From: Bradyrhizobium sp.
GTDB taxonomy: Bacteria > Pseudomonadota > Alphaproteobacteria > Rhizobiales > Xanthobacteraceae
Direction: 5' to 3'
DNA: 64,000 nucleotides
Assembly (NCBI RefSeq): GCF_016213215.1
Contig: NZ_JACRAW010000019.1
Coordinates: 1-64,000 of the forward strand
A model generated the notes under the pieces. The model worked only from the letters and a program-made list of their open reading frames with translations, had not been told where the DNA came from and ran no database searches. Positions 1-9,353 of the stretch are shown piece by piece. Both the position numbers and the translations under genes were made by a program. Within the stretch, counting starts at the first letter, position 1. Every line of letters begins with the position of its first letter.

Positions 1-1262
1 AGCTCGGCGGCTCGCTCGACATGCGGATCAAGCAGGAGACCGCCAACATCACCGACGAGGCCGAGAAGGCGGCGAGGATCGAACAGATCACGGCCGACGT
101 CGAGCGTTTCCGCGATCTCGTGCTGAACGCCGAGGAGAGCGTCGAGATCGAGCCGGCCAAGGGCAGCAAGCCGGCCAAGACGATCAAGAAGCCCGGCGGC
201 CTCTATATCATCGGCTCCGAGCGGCATGAATCCCGCCGCATCGACAACCAGCTGCGCGGCCGCTCCGGCCGTCAGGGCGATCCCGGCCGTTCCAAGTTCT
301 TCCTGTCGCTGGAAGACGACCTGATGCGGATCTTCGGTTCCGATCGCCTCGATTCCATGCTGACGCGGCTCGGCCTCAAGGAGGGCGAAGCCATCATCCA
401 TCCCTGGATCAACAAGGCGCTGGAAAAGGCGCAGCAGAAGGTCGAGGCGCGCAACTTCGACATCCGCAAGAACCTGCTGAAATTCGACAACGTCCAGAAC
501 GACCAGCGCAAGGTCATCTTCGACCAGCGCGTCGACCTCATGAAGGACGAAAGCGTCGCCGAGACCGTGGCCGACATGCGCCACGCCTTCATCGAGGACC
601 TCGTCGCCAAGCACGTGCCCGAGCACGCCTATGCCGAGCAGTGGGACGTCACAGGCCTCAAGGAGGAACTGAAGCGGGTGCTCGACCTCGAGCTGCCGGT
701 CGATGAATGGGCCAAGGAAGAGGGCATCGCCGAGGAAGAACTGCTGACGCGCATCGAAACGCGCGCCGACGAGCACATGGCGGCCAAGGTCGCGCAATGG
801 GGCCCCGAGGTCATGCGCTACGTCGAGAAGACGATCCTTTTGCAGACGCTGGATCATCTCTGGCGCGAGCACCTGATCATGCTCGACCATCTGCGCCAGG
901 TGATTGGGCTGCGCGGCTACGGCCAGCGCGATCCGCTGCAGGAATACAAGACGGAAGCCTTCAACCTCTTCCAGGAGATGAGCGCGCACCTGCGCGAGGC
1001 GGTCGCGGCCCAGCTGATGCGGGTCGAGATCGTCCCGCCGGAAGAGCAGCGGCCCGTCCTGCCGCAGATGGAGGCGCACAAGCTCGATCCGAACACCGGG
1101 GAGGACGAGATGGCGTTCGCCAGCGCCTCCCTGGTGTCGCACGCCAATCCCGCCGAGCGCGATCCCAGGAATCCCGCGACCTGGGGCAAGGTCGGCCGCA
1201 ACGAGGATTGCCCCTGCGGCTCGGGCCGCAAGTACAAGCACTGCCACGGCAAGTATGCGTGA
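1..1262 (+). CDS. secA: Preprotein translocase ATPase SecA, C-terminal part (5' end outside window)
   Basis: This is the last ~420 codons of SecA, the motor ATPase that drives unfolded preproteins through SecYEG at the inner membrane. The reading frame is open from the first base, so the start lies upstream of the window. Visible landmarks are the helicase motif VI region with [13 protein letters not shown], the helical scaffold/wing region, and the C-terminal zinc-binding motif [13 protein letters not shown] that binds SecB and phospholipids, followed by GKYA and TGA. The family is normally ~900-950 residues, so roughly half is present. It converges on the L,D-transpeptidase gene with 159 bp between them and no obvious strong terminator. 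Confidence 0.97.
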   Translation, partial: LGGSLDMRIKQETANITDEAEKAARIEQITADVERFRDLVLNAEESVEIEPAKGSKPAKTIKKPGGLYIIGSERHESRRIDNQLRGRSGRQGDPGRSKFFLSLEDDLMRIFGSDRLDSMLTRLGLKEGEAIIHPWINKALEKAQQKVEARNFDIRKNLLKFDNVQNDQRKVIFDQRVDLMKDESVAETVADMRHAFIEDLVAKHVPEHAYAEQWDVTGLKEELKRVLDLELPVDEWAKEEGIAEEELLTRIETRADEHMAAKVAQWGPEVMRYVEKTILLQTLDHLWREHLIMLDHLRQVIGLRGYGQRDPLQEYKTEAFNLFQEMSAHLREAVAAQLMRVEIVPPEEQRPVLPQMEAHKLDPNTGEDEMAFASASLVSHANPAERDPRNPATWGKVGRNEDCPCGSGRKYKHCHGKYA

Positions 1263-1421
1263 GGCGGCGGCGTCGCGTCCTTCGATCGCGACGCTCGTTC
1301 TTGGCTTGGTGCTTGGTCGATCGCGACGTGTCCCGGCGAACGCGGACACGAACATCGCGACGCCTATCGGGAATATTGGTGATGCGCGCGTGAGGTAAGG
1401 CGCAGCCGACCGACGCTGCGG

Positions 1422-2960
1422 TTACTTGAACGCGGAGAAGCGGCTCTCGAACGAGTTCGCGGGCACGATCGGCGCGGCGCCGGAGAGCTGCCCTTCCTTC
1501 TTGTCAGTGGTCGCGGCGGCGTTATCGGTCACCGAAGGCTTGAGTGACGGACGCGCGGCGACCTGCCTCGTCTCCGACCTGCTCGCGGCTGCGGGCCTCG
1601 ATTCCGCCGGATGCGCGGCGACAACCGTCCTTGGCGCCGGCTGGGTATCGGCTGCCTTAGGCCTCGCCGGGGCGGTTGCCGCGGCCGGCTGTGAGGTGGT
1701 GGCGGTCGTATCCGCAGAGCCCAGTCCGACCTTGCGGGCGAAGCTGCTGAAGATGCTTTCGGACTGATTGCCCTGGCTCACTGCCGCAACCCGCGTGGCC
1801 GCAGCCCGCGTGCTCGGCGGGGGTGCCGTCGACGCCGCGACCGCCGGCTGATCCGGCGTCGAGAGGTCCGGCATCTTCGGTGGGTTGACGTGAGAGGGGA
1901 TCGTGCCCGGCGCACGCGACATGGCGAGCAGCGACATGCCCTCGCTGCCCTCCGACAGTCCGGTGTTGCCGTTGGGAATCCTGGAGGCGAACACCTTGTT
2001 CATGCCGCCGTCGACTCCGGTATTGAGACGCGCGACCGGCGTGCCCTTGGCGACCAGCCTGGCGTATTCCACCTCGTCCTTCTGCTGCTTCTCGCGCAGC
2101 GCCTGCGCGATGTCGTCGGGAATCACGTAGGCCGGGCACTTGGCCGAAGCATCGAACACCGGATCACGCCTGGCATCTGCCGGCTTGGCCGCGTCGAAGA
2201 CGTACTTCTTCTCGCAGAAGTCGACCTTCGGCTCCTGTCGCGTCACCTCGAAATGATCGTAGCCTTCCTTGATCATCTTCCAGAAAGGCATGTTCGGGTT
2301 GTTGCGGTGCTTGGCCATGTTCAGCGGCGTCATCCGGAACGGATAGGCCTGAAGCTGGAAGGCCTTCTGGCCGCCGAAGAAGGATTCGCGCCCCAGCGAA
2401 TAGATCTCCGCGATCTGCTCGTCGGTCATGGCGTAGCAGCCGCGCGAGGAGCAGTCGCCGTGCACCATCAGCTGCGAGCCGGTGCGTCCGAGCGCACGGT
2501 CGAAAGCGTTGGGATAACCCGTGTTGAAGGATAGATAGTAGGCCGACTGAGGATTCATCTGCCCGGGGTTGATGGAATAGAAGCCTTCCGGCGCCTGGCG
2601 GTCGCCCTCGCGCACCTTCGGTCCGAGGTCGCCCGACCAGCGGCAGATCGGATAGGTCTTGAGCAGCGCGAACTGGCCGGAGCGGGTCTGCTTCCAGACC
2701 TCGAGTTCGGCCTCCTGCTTGAACAGGCGGACCAGGATCGGCGACTGCAGATCCATGTCCTTCTCGTTCATCTCGGCGATGAGCTTGGGCGGAACGGGCT
2801 GGTTGGCCTTGGCATTGGTCGCGAGTGAAATGTCATCGGTATTGCAGCCGGCCAGCACAATGGCGCCGGTCAGCACGACGGAAGTCAGCAGCCCGCGCGC
2901 ATGCGACCTCAAATTCAAGGCAGAGCTCCAAACCCCGTCGGGCAACTGTCGCAACCCCAT
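1422..2960 (-). CDS. L,D-transpeptidase (YkuD domain) lipoprotein, YafK-like
   Basis: The product is a 512-residue putative periplasmic lipoprotein of the murein L,D-transpeptidase family, which forms or trims cross-links or protein attachments at meso-DAP in peptidoglycan. A hydrophobic segment near residues 24-38 ends in the lipobox LAGC (Cys39). The catalytic signature HGDCSSRGCYAM lies near residues 167-178, with His167 and Cys175 as the expected active-site pair. After about residue 300 the protein becomes a low-complexity Ala/Pro/Thr-rich tail of ~200 residues, unusual in length for YafK and perhaps a wall-spanning or disordered linker. An alternative shorter start inside the signal sequence is possible. 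Family placement is from motif recognition. Confidence 0.85.
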   Translation of the reverse strand: MGLRQLPDGVWSSALNLRSHARGLLTSVVLTGAIVLAGCNTDDISLATNAKANQPVPPKLIAEMNEKDMDLQSPILVRLFKQEAELEVWKQTRSGQFALLKTYPICRWSGDLGPKVREGDRQAPEGFYSINPGQMNPQSAYYLSFNTGYPNAFDRALGRTGSQLMVHGDCSSRGCYAMTDEQIAEIYSLGRESFFGGQKAFQLQAYPFRMTPLNMAKHRNNPNMPFWKMIKEGYDHFEVTRQEPKVDFCEKKYVFDAAKPADARRDPVFDASAKCPAYVIPDDIAQALREKQQKDEVEYARLVAKGTPVARLNTGVDGGMNKVFASRIPNGNTGLSEGSEGMSLLAMSRAPGTIPSHVNPPKMPDLSTPDQPAVAASTAPPPSTRAAATRVAAVSQGNQSESIFSSFARKVGLGSADTTATTSQPAAATAPARPKAADTQPAPRTVVAAHPAESRPAAASRSETRQVAARPSLKPSVTDNAAATTDKKEGQLSGAAPIVPANSFESRFSAFK

Positions 2961-3185
2961 TCGTTCAAGCGTGATCCAACCGAAAAGCGTCTTCGTCCGG
3001 AATCACACTCCAGCGTTATGCCCTGAAGCCATTGACTAAAATCTTACTCTTTGGGTTCCTTGCCCGCAACCGGATCACGGTTGCAGAACCGGCCCCCCAA
3101 AGGGCATGGTCAACCACTGATTAAACCGCCCCCTCTGGGCCTAATTGCGGCCGAAATCGGTGGCTGCGGCCAAAATGGCCGGTGT

Positions 3186-3225
3186 GACGGGTGAGCTGGC
3201 CCCGAAAGGGCCCCGTCAGCTCAGT
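3186..3225 (-). terminator. GC-rich hairpin at the 3' end of accA
   Basis: An inverted repeat with outer arms TGAGCTG/CAGCTCA and inner arms GGCCCC/GGGGCC around a GAAA loop overlaps the accA stop codon. There is no clear U-run after it on the minus strand, so it may be a weak terminator or a 3'-end stabilising hairpin. Confidence 0.35.
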
Positions 3226-4181
3226 TTCCGGCCGATTTCGAGGAATTTCGCGCGCCGCTGCTTGCGGATCGCATCTGCATCCAGGCCCGCCAGCTCCTTG
3301 AACGCGTGGGCGACCGCCTCGCCGGTGGTCGCGATCATGGCGGCCGGGTCGCGATGGGCGCCGCCGACCGGCTCCTTCAGGATGACATCGATCACCCCGA
3401 AGCGCAGCATGTCCTGGGCGGTGATCTTCATGCTGTTGGCGGCCTCCTGGGCCTTGGTGCCGTCGCGCCACAGGATGGAGGAGGCGGCCTCGGGCGAGAT
3501 GACGCTGTAGATCGCGTGCTCGAGCATCAGGACCCGGTTCGCCGTGGTAATGGCGATCGCCCCGCCCGACATGCCCTCGCCGGTGATGATCGCGACATTG
3601 GGCACCCCCAGCGACAGGCAGGCGTCGGTCGAACGCGCGATCGCCTCGGCCTGGCCGCGCTCTTCGGCGCCGATGCCGGGATAGGCGCCGGCCGAATCCG
3701 CCAGCGTCAGCACCGGGATGCCGAAACGTTCGGCCATTTCCATTAGCCGCACCGCCTTGCGGTAGCCTTCCGGGCGCGCCATGCCGAAATTGTGCTTGAT
3801 GCGGGATTCGGTCGAATCGCCCTTTTCCTGGCCCATCACGCAGACGCTCTCGCCGCGGAAGCGGCCGAAGCCGCCGACCAGCGCCTCGTCCTCGCCGAAC
3901 TTGCGGTCCCCGGCGAGCGGGGTGAAATCGGTGATCAGGCCCCTGATGAAGTCGGAAAAATGCGGCCGCTGCGGGTGCCGGGCGACCAGCGTCTTCTGCC
4001 ACGGAGTCAGGTTGGCATAGAGCTCGGCGAGCGATTGCGCCGCCTTGACCTCGATGCGCGAGATCTCTTCACCGATATCGGTACCGGCGGCCGCCAGCGT
4101 GCGCAGCTCATCGAGCTTGGAGTCGAGCTCGGCGACGGGCTTTTCGAAATCGAGGTAGCTGCGCATGGGGTCCGATATCAA
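3216..4181 (-). CDS. accA: Acetyl-CoA carboxylase carboxyltransferase subunit alpha
   Basis: AccA (321 residues, the usual length) forms with AccD the carboxyltransferase that moves CO2 from carboxybiotin to acetyl-CoA, giving malonyl-CoA for fatty acid synthesis in the cytosol. The N-terminal helical part starts MRSYLDFEKPVAELD after an in-frame MISDP leader, so the true start may be Met1 or Met5. The crotonase-like core shows GMARPEGYRKA, DSAGAYPGIGAEERGQ and GEGMSGGAIAI, all typical of AccA. The gene is separated from xerD by 184 bp with nothing recognisable in between. Confidence 0.97.
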   Translation of the reverse strand: MISDPMRSYLDFEKPVAELDSKLDELRTLAAAGTDIGEEISRIEVKAAQSLAELYANLTPWQKTLVARHPQRPHFSDFIRGLITDFTPLAGDRKFGEDEALVGGFGRFRGESVCVMGQEKGDSTESRIKHNFGMARPEGYRKAVRLMEMAERFGIPVLTLADSAGAYPGIGAEERGQAEAIARSTDACLSLGVPNVAIITGEGMSGGAIAITTANRVLMLEHAIYSVISPEAASSILWRDGTKAQEAANSMKITAQDMLRFGVIDVILKEPVGGAHRDPAAMIATTGEAVAHAFKELAGLDADAIRKQRRAKFLEIGRKLS

Positions 4182-4365
4182 TTCACTGTAATGAAACTCT
4201 GCTTTCGGGCGAAGCGGATTTTCAGATCATGGCAAGAAGTTCTGCTTCTTCAATGATTTGGCGCAAATCCGGCGAGGAGGCACGCCCCTTGTGGGCAGGA
4301 GAGGGCTCTTTCTGCGGAGAAGCGACGGAAGTCAAGGCGGATGCTTTCCGGGAATGATGACGGCG

Positions 4366-5322
4366 TCACTTCTCCGCCAGCGGATGGAGGTCGCGGACCA
4401 GGCTCTTCAGCCGTTCTTCCACCACATGGGTGTAAATCTGGGTGGTCGAGATGTCGGTATGTCCCAGCAGGGTCTGCACGATGCGCAGGTCGGCGCCGTT
4501 ATGCAGCAGATGGCTGGCAAAGGCATGTCGCAGCACATGCGGTGATACCAGCCGCGGCGGCAGGCCCGCGGCAGCCGCCAGCTCCTTCAGGTCGCGCGCG
4601 AAATGCTGCCGCGTCAGGTGCCCGCTTTCGCCGAAGGACGGAAACAGCCATTTCGAGGCCGCGGTAACGTTCTTCCTGTTCCCTTTCGCGGCGTCCATGG
4701 CCGCGAGGTAATCCGCCATCGCCTGGCGCGAAGCCTCGTTCAGCGGCACCAGCCGTTCCTTGTTGCCCTTGCCCCGCACCATGATCATCCGCGCATCGCG
4801 CTGTGCCGCCGAGCGCGGCAACGACACCAGTTCGGAGACGCGCAAGCCGGTGGCGTACAGCACTTCCAGAAGACAATAGAGCCGCAACGCCCGCAGCCGC
4901 TGCGACGGCGAGGCCTCCTGTGCCTGCGTCAGTTCCTTCGCGCGGCTGAGCATGCGGTCGACATCGGCGATCGACAGCACCTTCGGCAGCGCCCGCCCGC
5001 GCTTCGGCCCTGACAGGATCGCAGCCGGATCGTCGCTGCGGATCCGTTCGTTCAGCGCGAAGCGGAACAAATGCCGGATGGCCGACAGGCGCCGCGCGAC
5101 GCTGGAGGATTTGAAGCCGCGTGTATCGAGATCGGCAAGATAATCCCGCAGGTCCTGCGTCGCGGCCCTGGCAAAGCCGCTGCCCCTCTTGCCGAGAAAT
5201 TCGGAGAAATCGGTGAGGTCGCGCCGGTATGCATCCAGCGTATTGCTGCCTGCCCCTTGTTCCGCCGCGAGCATGTCGAGGAACAGGTTGGTCAGCTTCG
5301 CATCTGAGGTCTTTGACCGCAT
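4366..5322 (-). CDS. xerD: Site-specific tyrosine recombinase XerD
   Basis: This 318-residue tyrosine recombinase acts with XerC at dif to resolve chromosome dimers. It has the N-terminal SAM-like core-binding domain (about residues 8-100) and the C-terminal catalytic domain. The catalytic residues are visible: Arg161 in ATGLRVSEL, Lys185 in RGKGNKER, His262 and Arg265 in HVLRH, His288 in LLGHTDIST and nucleophile Tyr297 in IYTHV. Full length, no sign of an adjacent integrative element, and the neighbours aroK/aroB and accA are housekeeping, which supports the chromosomal XerD role rather than a phage integrase. Confidence 0.95.
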   Translation of the reverse strand: MRSKTSDAKLTNLFLDMLAAEQGAGSNTLDAYRRDLTDFSEFLGKRGSGFARAATQDLRDYLADLDTRGFKSSSVARRLSAIRHLFRFALNERIRSDDPAAILSGPKRGRALPKVLSIADVDRMLSRAKELTQAQEASPSQRLRALRLYCLLEVLYATGLRVSELVSLPRSAAQRDARMIMVRGKGNKERLVPLNEASRQAMADYLAAMDAAKGNRKNVTAASKWLFPSFGESGHLTRQHFARDLKELAAAAGLPPRLVSPHVLRHAFASHLLHNGADLRIVQTLLGHTDISTTQIYTHVVEERLKSLVRDLHPLAEK

Positions 5323-5338
5323 GCCGGAAGGCTAGTGC

Positions 5339-5485
5339 CTATCTCTTGAGAAACTTGTCTGGGGGGATGGTCACCGTCATTTCACGTGGCTTCGGATTGA
5401 CGAAGTTCGCCAGTGCGAAGATTGCGCCATAGGCTACCCCGGCGATCACGGCGACGACCGTCAGGAAGCGGAACAGACTGGGCAT
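5339..5485 (-). CDS. 48-residue conserved membrane peptide between xerD and aroK
   Basis: A short ORF reads MPSLFRFLTVVAV near its start and ends KFLKR followed by TAG. Residues ~5-29 form one hydrophobic transmembrane helix; the C-terminal 19 residues are soluble and contain NPKPREMTVTIPPDKF. I recognise this as a small protein conserved at this spot in Bradyrhizobium relatives, from memory only. The gene starts 163 bp upstream of xerD on the same strand, with 16 bp between its stop and the xerD start, so the two may be co-transcribed. It runs divergently from aroK. Function unknown. Confidence 0.8.
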   Translation of the reverse strand: MPSLFRFLTVVAVIAGVAYGAIFALANFVNPKPREMTVTIPPDKFLKR

Positions 5486-5628
5486 GTTCTAAGTCTCAGG
5501 CGACGAATTAACCAATCAAATCATCCAACATGTTCGCCCTTTCGTGGCAAGAGTCTCTGGCGAGCTGATCGGCGGGGGTAGTATAGGTGGCACGGAACGC
5601 CGCATTCTGCGGCCAAAGAGCGGAGAGA

Positions 5629-6258
5629 ATGTCCGAGACCGCCCCACAGGCGCCTGCCAGTGCTCCCCCCGAAGCCGACATCGCGGCGGCCCTGGGTGCG
5701 CGCTCGATCGTGCTTGTGGGCATGATGGGCGCCGGAAAGTCCACGATCGGTCGCCGGCTGGCCGCGCGTCTGCATCTGCCCTTTGTCGACGCCGACACCG
5801 AGATCGAAGCGGCGGCCGGCATGAAGATACCGGAGATCTTCGAGCTTCATGGCGAGCCACATTTCCGCGACGGCGAGGCTCGGGTGATCGCCCGCCTGCT
5901 GGAAGGGGGCCCTGCCGTGCTCGCCACCGGCGGCGGCTCCTTCATGCGCGAGGAGACCCGCCAGCGCATCAAGGCCAAGGCGGTCTCGATCTGGCTCAGG
6001 GCGGATGCTGAGGTCATCATGCGCCGCGTGCGCCGACGGTCCGACCGCCCGCTATTGCAGACCGCCGATCCCGAAGGAACCGTCGCGCGGCTCCTGAGCG
6101 AGCGCGAGCCGGTCTACCAGAACGCCGATCTGACCATTTCCTCGCGCGATGTGCCGCATGACAAGATCGTCGAGGAATGCATCGAGGCGCTGCGCAGCCA
6201 TCTCTGCGGCACCGGTGCCGCGCAAGAGCAATCCGACGTGGTGAGTGCTTCACGATGA
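5629..6258 (+). CDS. aroK: Shikimate kinase
   Basis: AroK phosphorylates shikimate at the 3-hydroxyl with ATP, step five of the chorismate pathway. The 209-residue product has a Walker A GMMGAGKST at about residues 31-39, the shikimate-binding DADTEIE and ATGGGSF motifs and the RRSDRPLL lid region. The start chosen is ATG 5629, preceded by CGGAGAGA; an in-frame GTG at 5587 would add 14 residues with no better ribosome site. The stop codon overlaps the aroB start as ATGA, so the two are translationally coupled in a shikimate operon. Confidence 0.95.
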   Translation: MSETAPQAPASAPPEADIAAALGARSIVLVGMMGAGKSTIGRRLAARLHLPFVDADTEIEAAAGMKIPEIFELHGEPHFRDGEARVIARLLEGGPAVLATGGGSFMREETRQRIKAKAVSIWLRADAEVIMRRVRRRSDRPLLQTADPEGTVARLLSEREPVYQNADLTISSRDVPHDKIVEECIEALRSHLCGTGAAQEQSDVVSASR

Positions 6259-7397
6259 CCGTGCCCTCCAGACATGCCGAACCGGCGATCGTCGCCGTCT
6301 CGCTCGGCGATCGCGCCTACGAGATCGTCATCGGTCGTGACGTATTGCGGTCGCTCGGCGAGCGGATCGCCGAGTTGCGTCCGGGCGCACGCACCGCGAT
6401 CGTCACCGACCGCAACGTCGCAAAGTACTGGCTGGAGAAGGCCGAAGCCTCGCTCGCCGCCGCCGGCATCGCTTCCTCGCGCATCATCGTCGAGGAAGGC
6501 GAGATCTCGAAAACCTATGCGGGCCTGGAGCAGGTCAGCGAGGCGCTGATCGCCGCGAAAATCGAGCGCAACGATCTCGTGGTCGCGCTCGGCGGGGGCG
6601 TCGTCGGCGACCTTGCCGGCTTCGCCGCGGCGATCCTGCGTCGCGGCGTCGATTTCGTGCAGGTGCCGACTTCGCTGCTCGCGCTGGTCGATTCATCGGT
6701 CGGCGGCAAGACCGGTATCAACTCGCCGCAGGGCAAGAATCTGCTGGGGGCTTTCCACCAGCCGGTGCTGGTCATCGCCGACACCGCGGTCCTCGACACG
6801 CTGTCGCCCCGCCACTTCCGCGCCGGCTATGCCGAAGTCGCCAAATATGGCGTGCTCGGCGACAAATCGTTTTTCTCATGGCTCGAGAAGAATCACGGCG
6901 AGGTCTTCGCGGGTGGGGCCGCGCGCGAGCATGCCATCGCGACCTCCTGCCGTGCCAAGGCCGCGATCGTGTCGCGTGACGAGCGCGAGACGGGCGAGCG
7001 CGCCCTCCTCAATCTCGGTCACACTTTCGGCCATGCGCTGGAAGCGGCGACCGGCTTTTCCGACCGCCTGTTCCATGGCGAAGGCGTTGCGATCGGCATG
7101 GTGCTGGCGGCGGAGTTCTCCGCCGAGCTCGGCATGATCGCGGATGCGGATGCGGCGCGGATCAAGCGCCACCTTGCCGAGGTTGGCCTGCCGACCCATC
7201 TGCAGGATATCGCGGGATTTGCGCAGGAAGGTCTTGCCGATGCCGACGCGCTGATGGCGCTGATGGCGCAGGACAAGAAGGTCAAGCGCGGCAAGCTCAA
7301 CCTCATTTTGCTTCGTGGGATCGGCCAGGCCACGATCGTGGAAGACGTCGATCCTGCGAGCATCCGCGCCTTCCTTCAACAGAAGTTGGCGCAATGA
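6255..7397 (+). CDS. aroB: 3-dehydroquinate synthase
   Basis: AroB converts DAHP to 3-dehydroquinate, step two of aromatic amino acid synthesis, using NAD and a divalent metal. The 380-residue product has the NAD-binding GGGVVGDLAGFAA, the VPTSLLALVDSSVGGKTG active-site stretch, and metal-binding residues in NLGHTFGHALE and FHGEGVAIG. The start at 6255 overlaps the aroK stop by four bases (ATGA); an upstream in-frame extension lies entirely within aroK and is rejected. Length and motifs are normal for the family. Confidence 0.96.
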   Translation: MTVPSRHAEPAIVAVSLGDRAYEIVIGRDVLRSLGERIAELRPGARTAIVTDRNVAKYWLEKAEASLAAAGIASSRIIVEEGEISKTYAGLEQVSEALIAAKIERNDLVVALGGGVVGDLAGFAAAILRRGVDFVQVPTSLLALVDSSVGGKTGINSPQGKNLLGAFHQPVLVIADTAVLDTLSPRHFRAGYAEVAKYGVLGDKSFFSWLEKNHGEVFAGGAAREHAIATSCRAKAAIVSRDERETGERALLNLGHTFGHALEAATGFSDRLFHGEGVAIGMVLAAEFSAELGMIADADAARIKRHLAEVGLPTHLQDIAGFAQEGLADADALMALMAQDKKVKRGKLNLILLRGIGQATIVEDVDPASIRAFLQQKLAQ

Positions 7398-7459
7398 CAG
7401 CGACGTCGTGAGGGCAGCATCTCAGGGAAAGCGTCGCCCAGAGCAGTCGCGAGGCGGAC

Positions 7460-8812
7460 ATGAATTCGATCGCTGTCAATCTGTCACTGGCTATTCTTCT
7501 GCTCGCCGCCAACGCGTTCTACGTGGCGGCCGAGTTCGCCTTGGTGAAGAGCCGCGGGTTTCGCGTCAAGGCCATGGTCGAGCAGAAGCGTTTCGGCGCG
7601 CGTTTGCTGCAAGAGATGATGAGCAATATTGAAGCTTATCTCGCGTGTTGCCAGCTCGGCATAACCATGGCATCGCTCGGCCTCGGCTGGGTCGGCGAAC
7701 CGACAGCTTCGGCGTTGCTCGGTCCGGTTCTCGAACCGCTCGGGTTGTCGGAGCCCGCGTTGCACTTCACGTCCTTCCTCGCCGGTTTCCTGGTGTTCTC
7801 CTCGCTGCACATCGTCATCGGCGAGCAGGTGCCGAAGACGCTCGCGATCAGAGAGCCGGTGCCGGTCTCGCAATGGATCGCGTATCCGCTTCAGGTGTCT
7901 TACCTGGTACTCTACCCGCTCAACTGGTTGCTCAACAGCGCGTCGCGCGCGATTTTGCGACTGGTCGGCGTACAAGAATCCTCGCAGCATGAAATCCTTA
8001 CCGACATCGAAATCGAAGGGCTCGTGGAGGAATCGGCCGTTCACGGCAAAATCGAAAGCGGTGAGGCCGAATACATCCATAATGTCTTTCGCTTTGGTGA
8101 CTTGGCCGTGTCCGACGTCATGGTCCACCGCACCGCGATGGTGATGATCAATGCCGACCTGCCGCCCGAGGAACTGGTGCGGGAGGTGTTGGCCACCGAA
8201 TACACCCGGATTCCATTGTGGCGCGAAAAGCCGGAAAACATCATCGGCGTGCTGCACGCCAAGGACCTCTTGCGCGCGCTTCGTGCCAACGAGGGCGACG
8301 CGTCGAAGATCGACGTCTCGACCATCGCGCTGCCGCCATGGTTCGTGCCGGAGATGCGGCCGTTGTCAGAACAGCTCAAGGCGTTTCGCCGCCGCAAGAC
8401 CCACTTTGCGCTCGTCGTGGACGAGTACGGTGAAGTCGAAGGCATGGTGACGCTGGAGGACATCCTGGAGGAGATCGTCGGCGATATCGCCGACGAGCAT
8501 GACATCGTGGTGGCCGGCGTCCGCACCCAGCCCGACGGCTCGGTCGTGGTCGATGGCTCGGTGCCGATCCGCGATCTGAACCGCGCCTTGGACTGGCATC
8601 TGCCCGACGAGGAGGCGACTACGGTGGCGGGCCTGGTCATTCACGAGGCGCGCTCCATCCCCGAACGAGGTCAGAGCTTCACCTTCCATGGCTTCCGCTT
8701 CCGCGTGCTCCGCCGCGAGCGCAACCGCATCACGGCGTTGCGCATCTCGCCCGTGGCCCGCGATGCCGACATCGAGGACGCCAAGCCGAAAAGGGCTGGA
8801 ACTGCGTTCTGA
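7460..8812 (+). CDS. CNNM/CBS-domain membrane protein (CorC/HlyC family, 'hemolysin-like')
   Basis: This 450-residue protein has an N-terminal DUF21/CNNM transmembrane domain (about residues 1-200 with at least three hydrophobic segments), a pair of CBS domains (about 215-340, including EYTRIPLW and FALVVDEYGEVEGMVTLEDILEEIVGDI) and a C-terminal CorC_HlyC domain (about 360-435). Relatives are implicated in Mg/Co ion transport or its regulation; the 'hemolysin' label is historical. It follows aroB by 62 bp on the same strand, so read-through from the aro operon is possible. The substrate cannot be told from sequence. Confidence 0.9.
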   Translation: MNSIAVNLSLAILLLAANAFYVAAEFALVKSRGFRVKAMVEQKRFGARLLQEMMSNIEAYLACCQLGITMASLGLGWVGEPTASALLGPVLEPLGLSEPALHFTSFLAGFLVFSSLHIVIGEQVPKTLAIREPVPVSQWIAYPLQVSYLVLYPLNWLLNSASRAILRLVGVQESSQHEILTDIEIEGLVEESAVHGKIESGEAEYIHNVFRFGDLAVSDVMVHRTAMVMINADLPPEELVREVLATEYTRIPLWREKPENIIGVLHAKDLLRALRANEGDASKIDVSTIALPPWFVPEMRPLSEQLKAFRRRKTHFALVVDEYGEVEGMVTLEDILEEIVGDIADEHDIVVAGVRTQPDGSVVVDGSVPIRDLNRALDWHLPDEEATTVAGLVIHEARSIPERGQSFTFHGFRFRVLRRERNRITALRISPVARDADIEDAKPKRAGTAF

Positions 8813-8979
8813 GCCTCATGCTCAACCCCCACGCTGAGGAGGCGCGTAAGCGCCGTCTCCGGACGTTGCTTCGCATCGCCAGTAGAACCAGGAGCGGCCT
8901 TCATTCTTCGAGACGCGCACCATGCGCTCCGCCGGAGAAGGGTCAGACCAGTGATCCGGCGCAAGTTCTTAGAACTTTC

Positions 8980-9249
8980 CTAGCCTTCCCCCGGCGCCTT
9001 GGCATGGATCGCCAGTGCATGTACCGAGCCGGAGAGTTCCCCCGCCAGCGCCCCATTAATCATGCGGTGGCGCTCGACTCGGCTCTTCCCTTTGAAGGCG
9101 GGCGATACGATATAAACTCGGAAATGCGTCCCGCCGCCCGGGCGATGGCCGGCGTGACCTTCATGCAAATGTGATTCATCGATCACCTCTAGGCTTTCAG
9201 GGGTGAAAGCTTCGCGCAACCTGTTCGTGATAACGTCGGTGGTGGCCAT
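8980..9249 (-). CDS. bolA: BolA family protein
   Basis: An 89-residue BolA/IbaG-type protein. The alpha-beta fold is recognisable by LEVIDESHLHEGHAGH with the conserved histidine and the FKGKSRVERHRMINGAL region. BolA proteins partner with monothiol glutaredoxins in Fe-S trafficking and affect cell shape and stress responses. It is divergent from the J-domain gene with ~100 bp between starts, an arrangement I associate with related rhizobia (inference). Confidence 0.92.
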   Translation of the reverse strand: MATTDVITNRLREAFTPESLEVIDESHLHEGHAGHRPGGGTHFRVYIVSPAFKGKSRVERHRMINGALAGELSGSVHALAIHAKAPGEG

Positions 9250-9353
9250 GTGCGGCCATTAACGACGCCAATCGCCTTTCGTCAATGCCGGGAGCCGCGC
9301 TATTCGCAATGTCAAGACTTGAAGCTTTTCGCATTGCGTAGTCAAAGTCAGTC

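Noticed and set aside
4258..4545. Small plus-strand frame upstream of xerD's 3' end
   Set aside because: Mostly antisense to xerD and without a motif or ribosome site.
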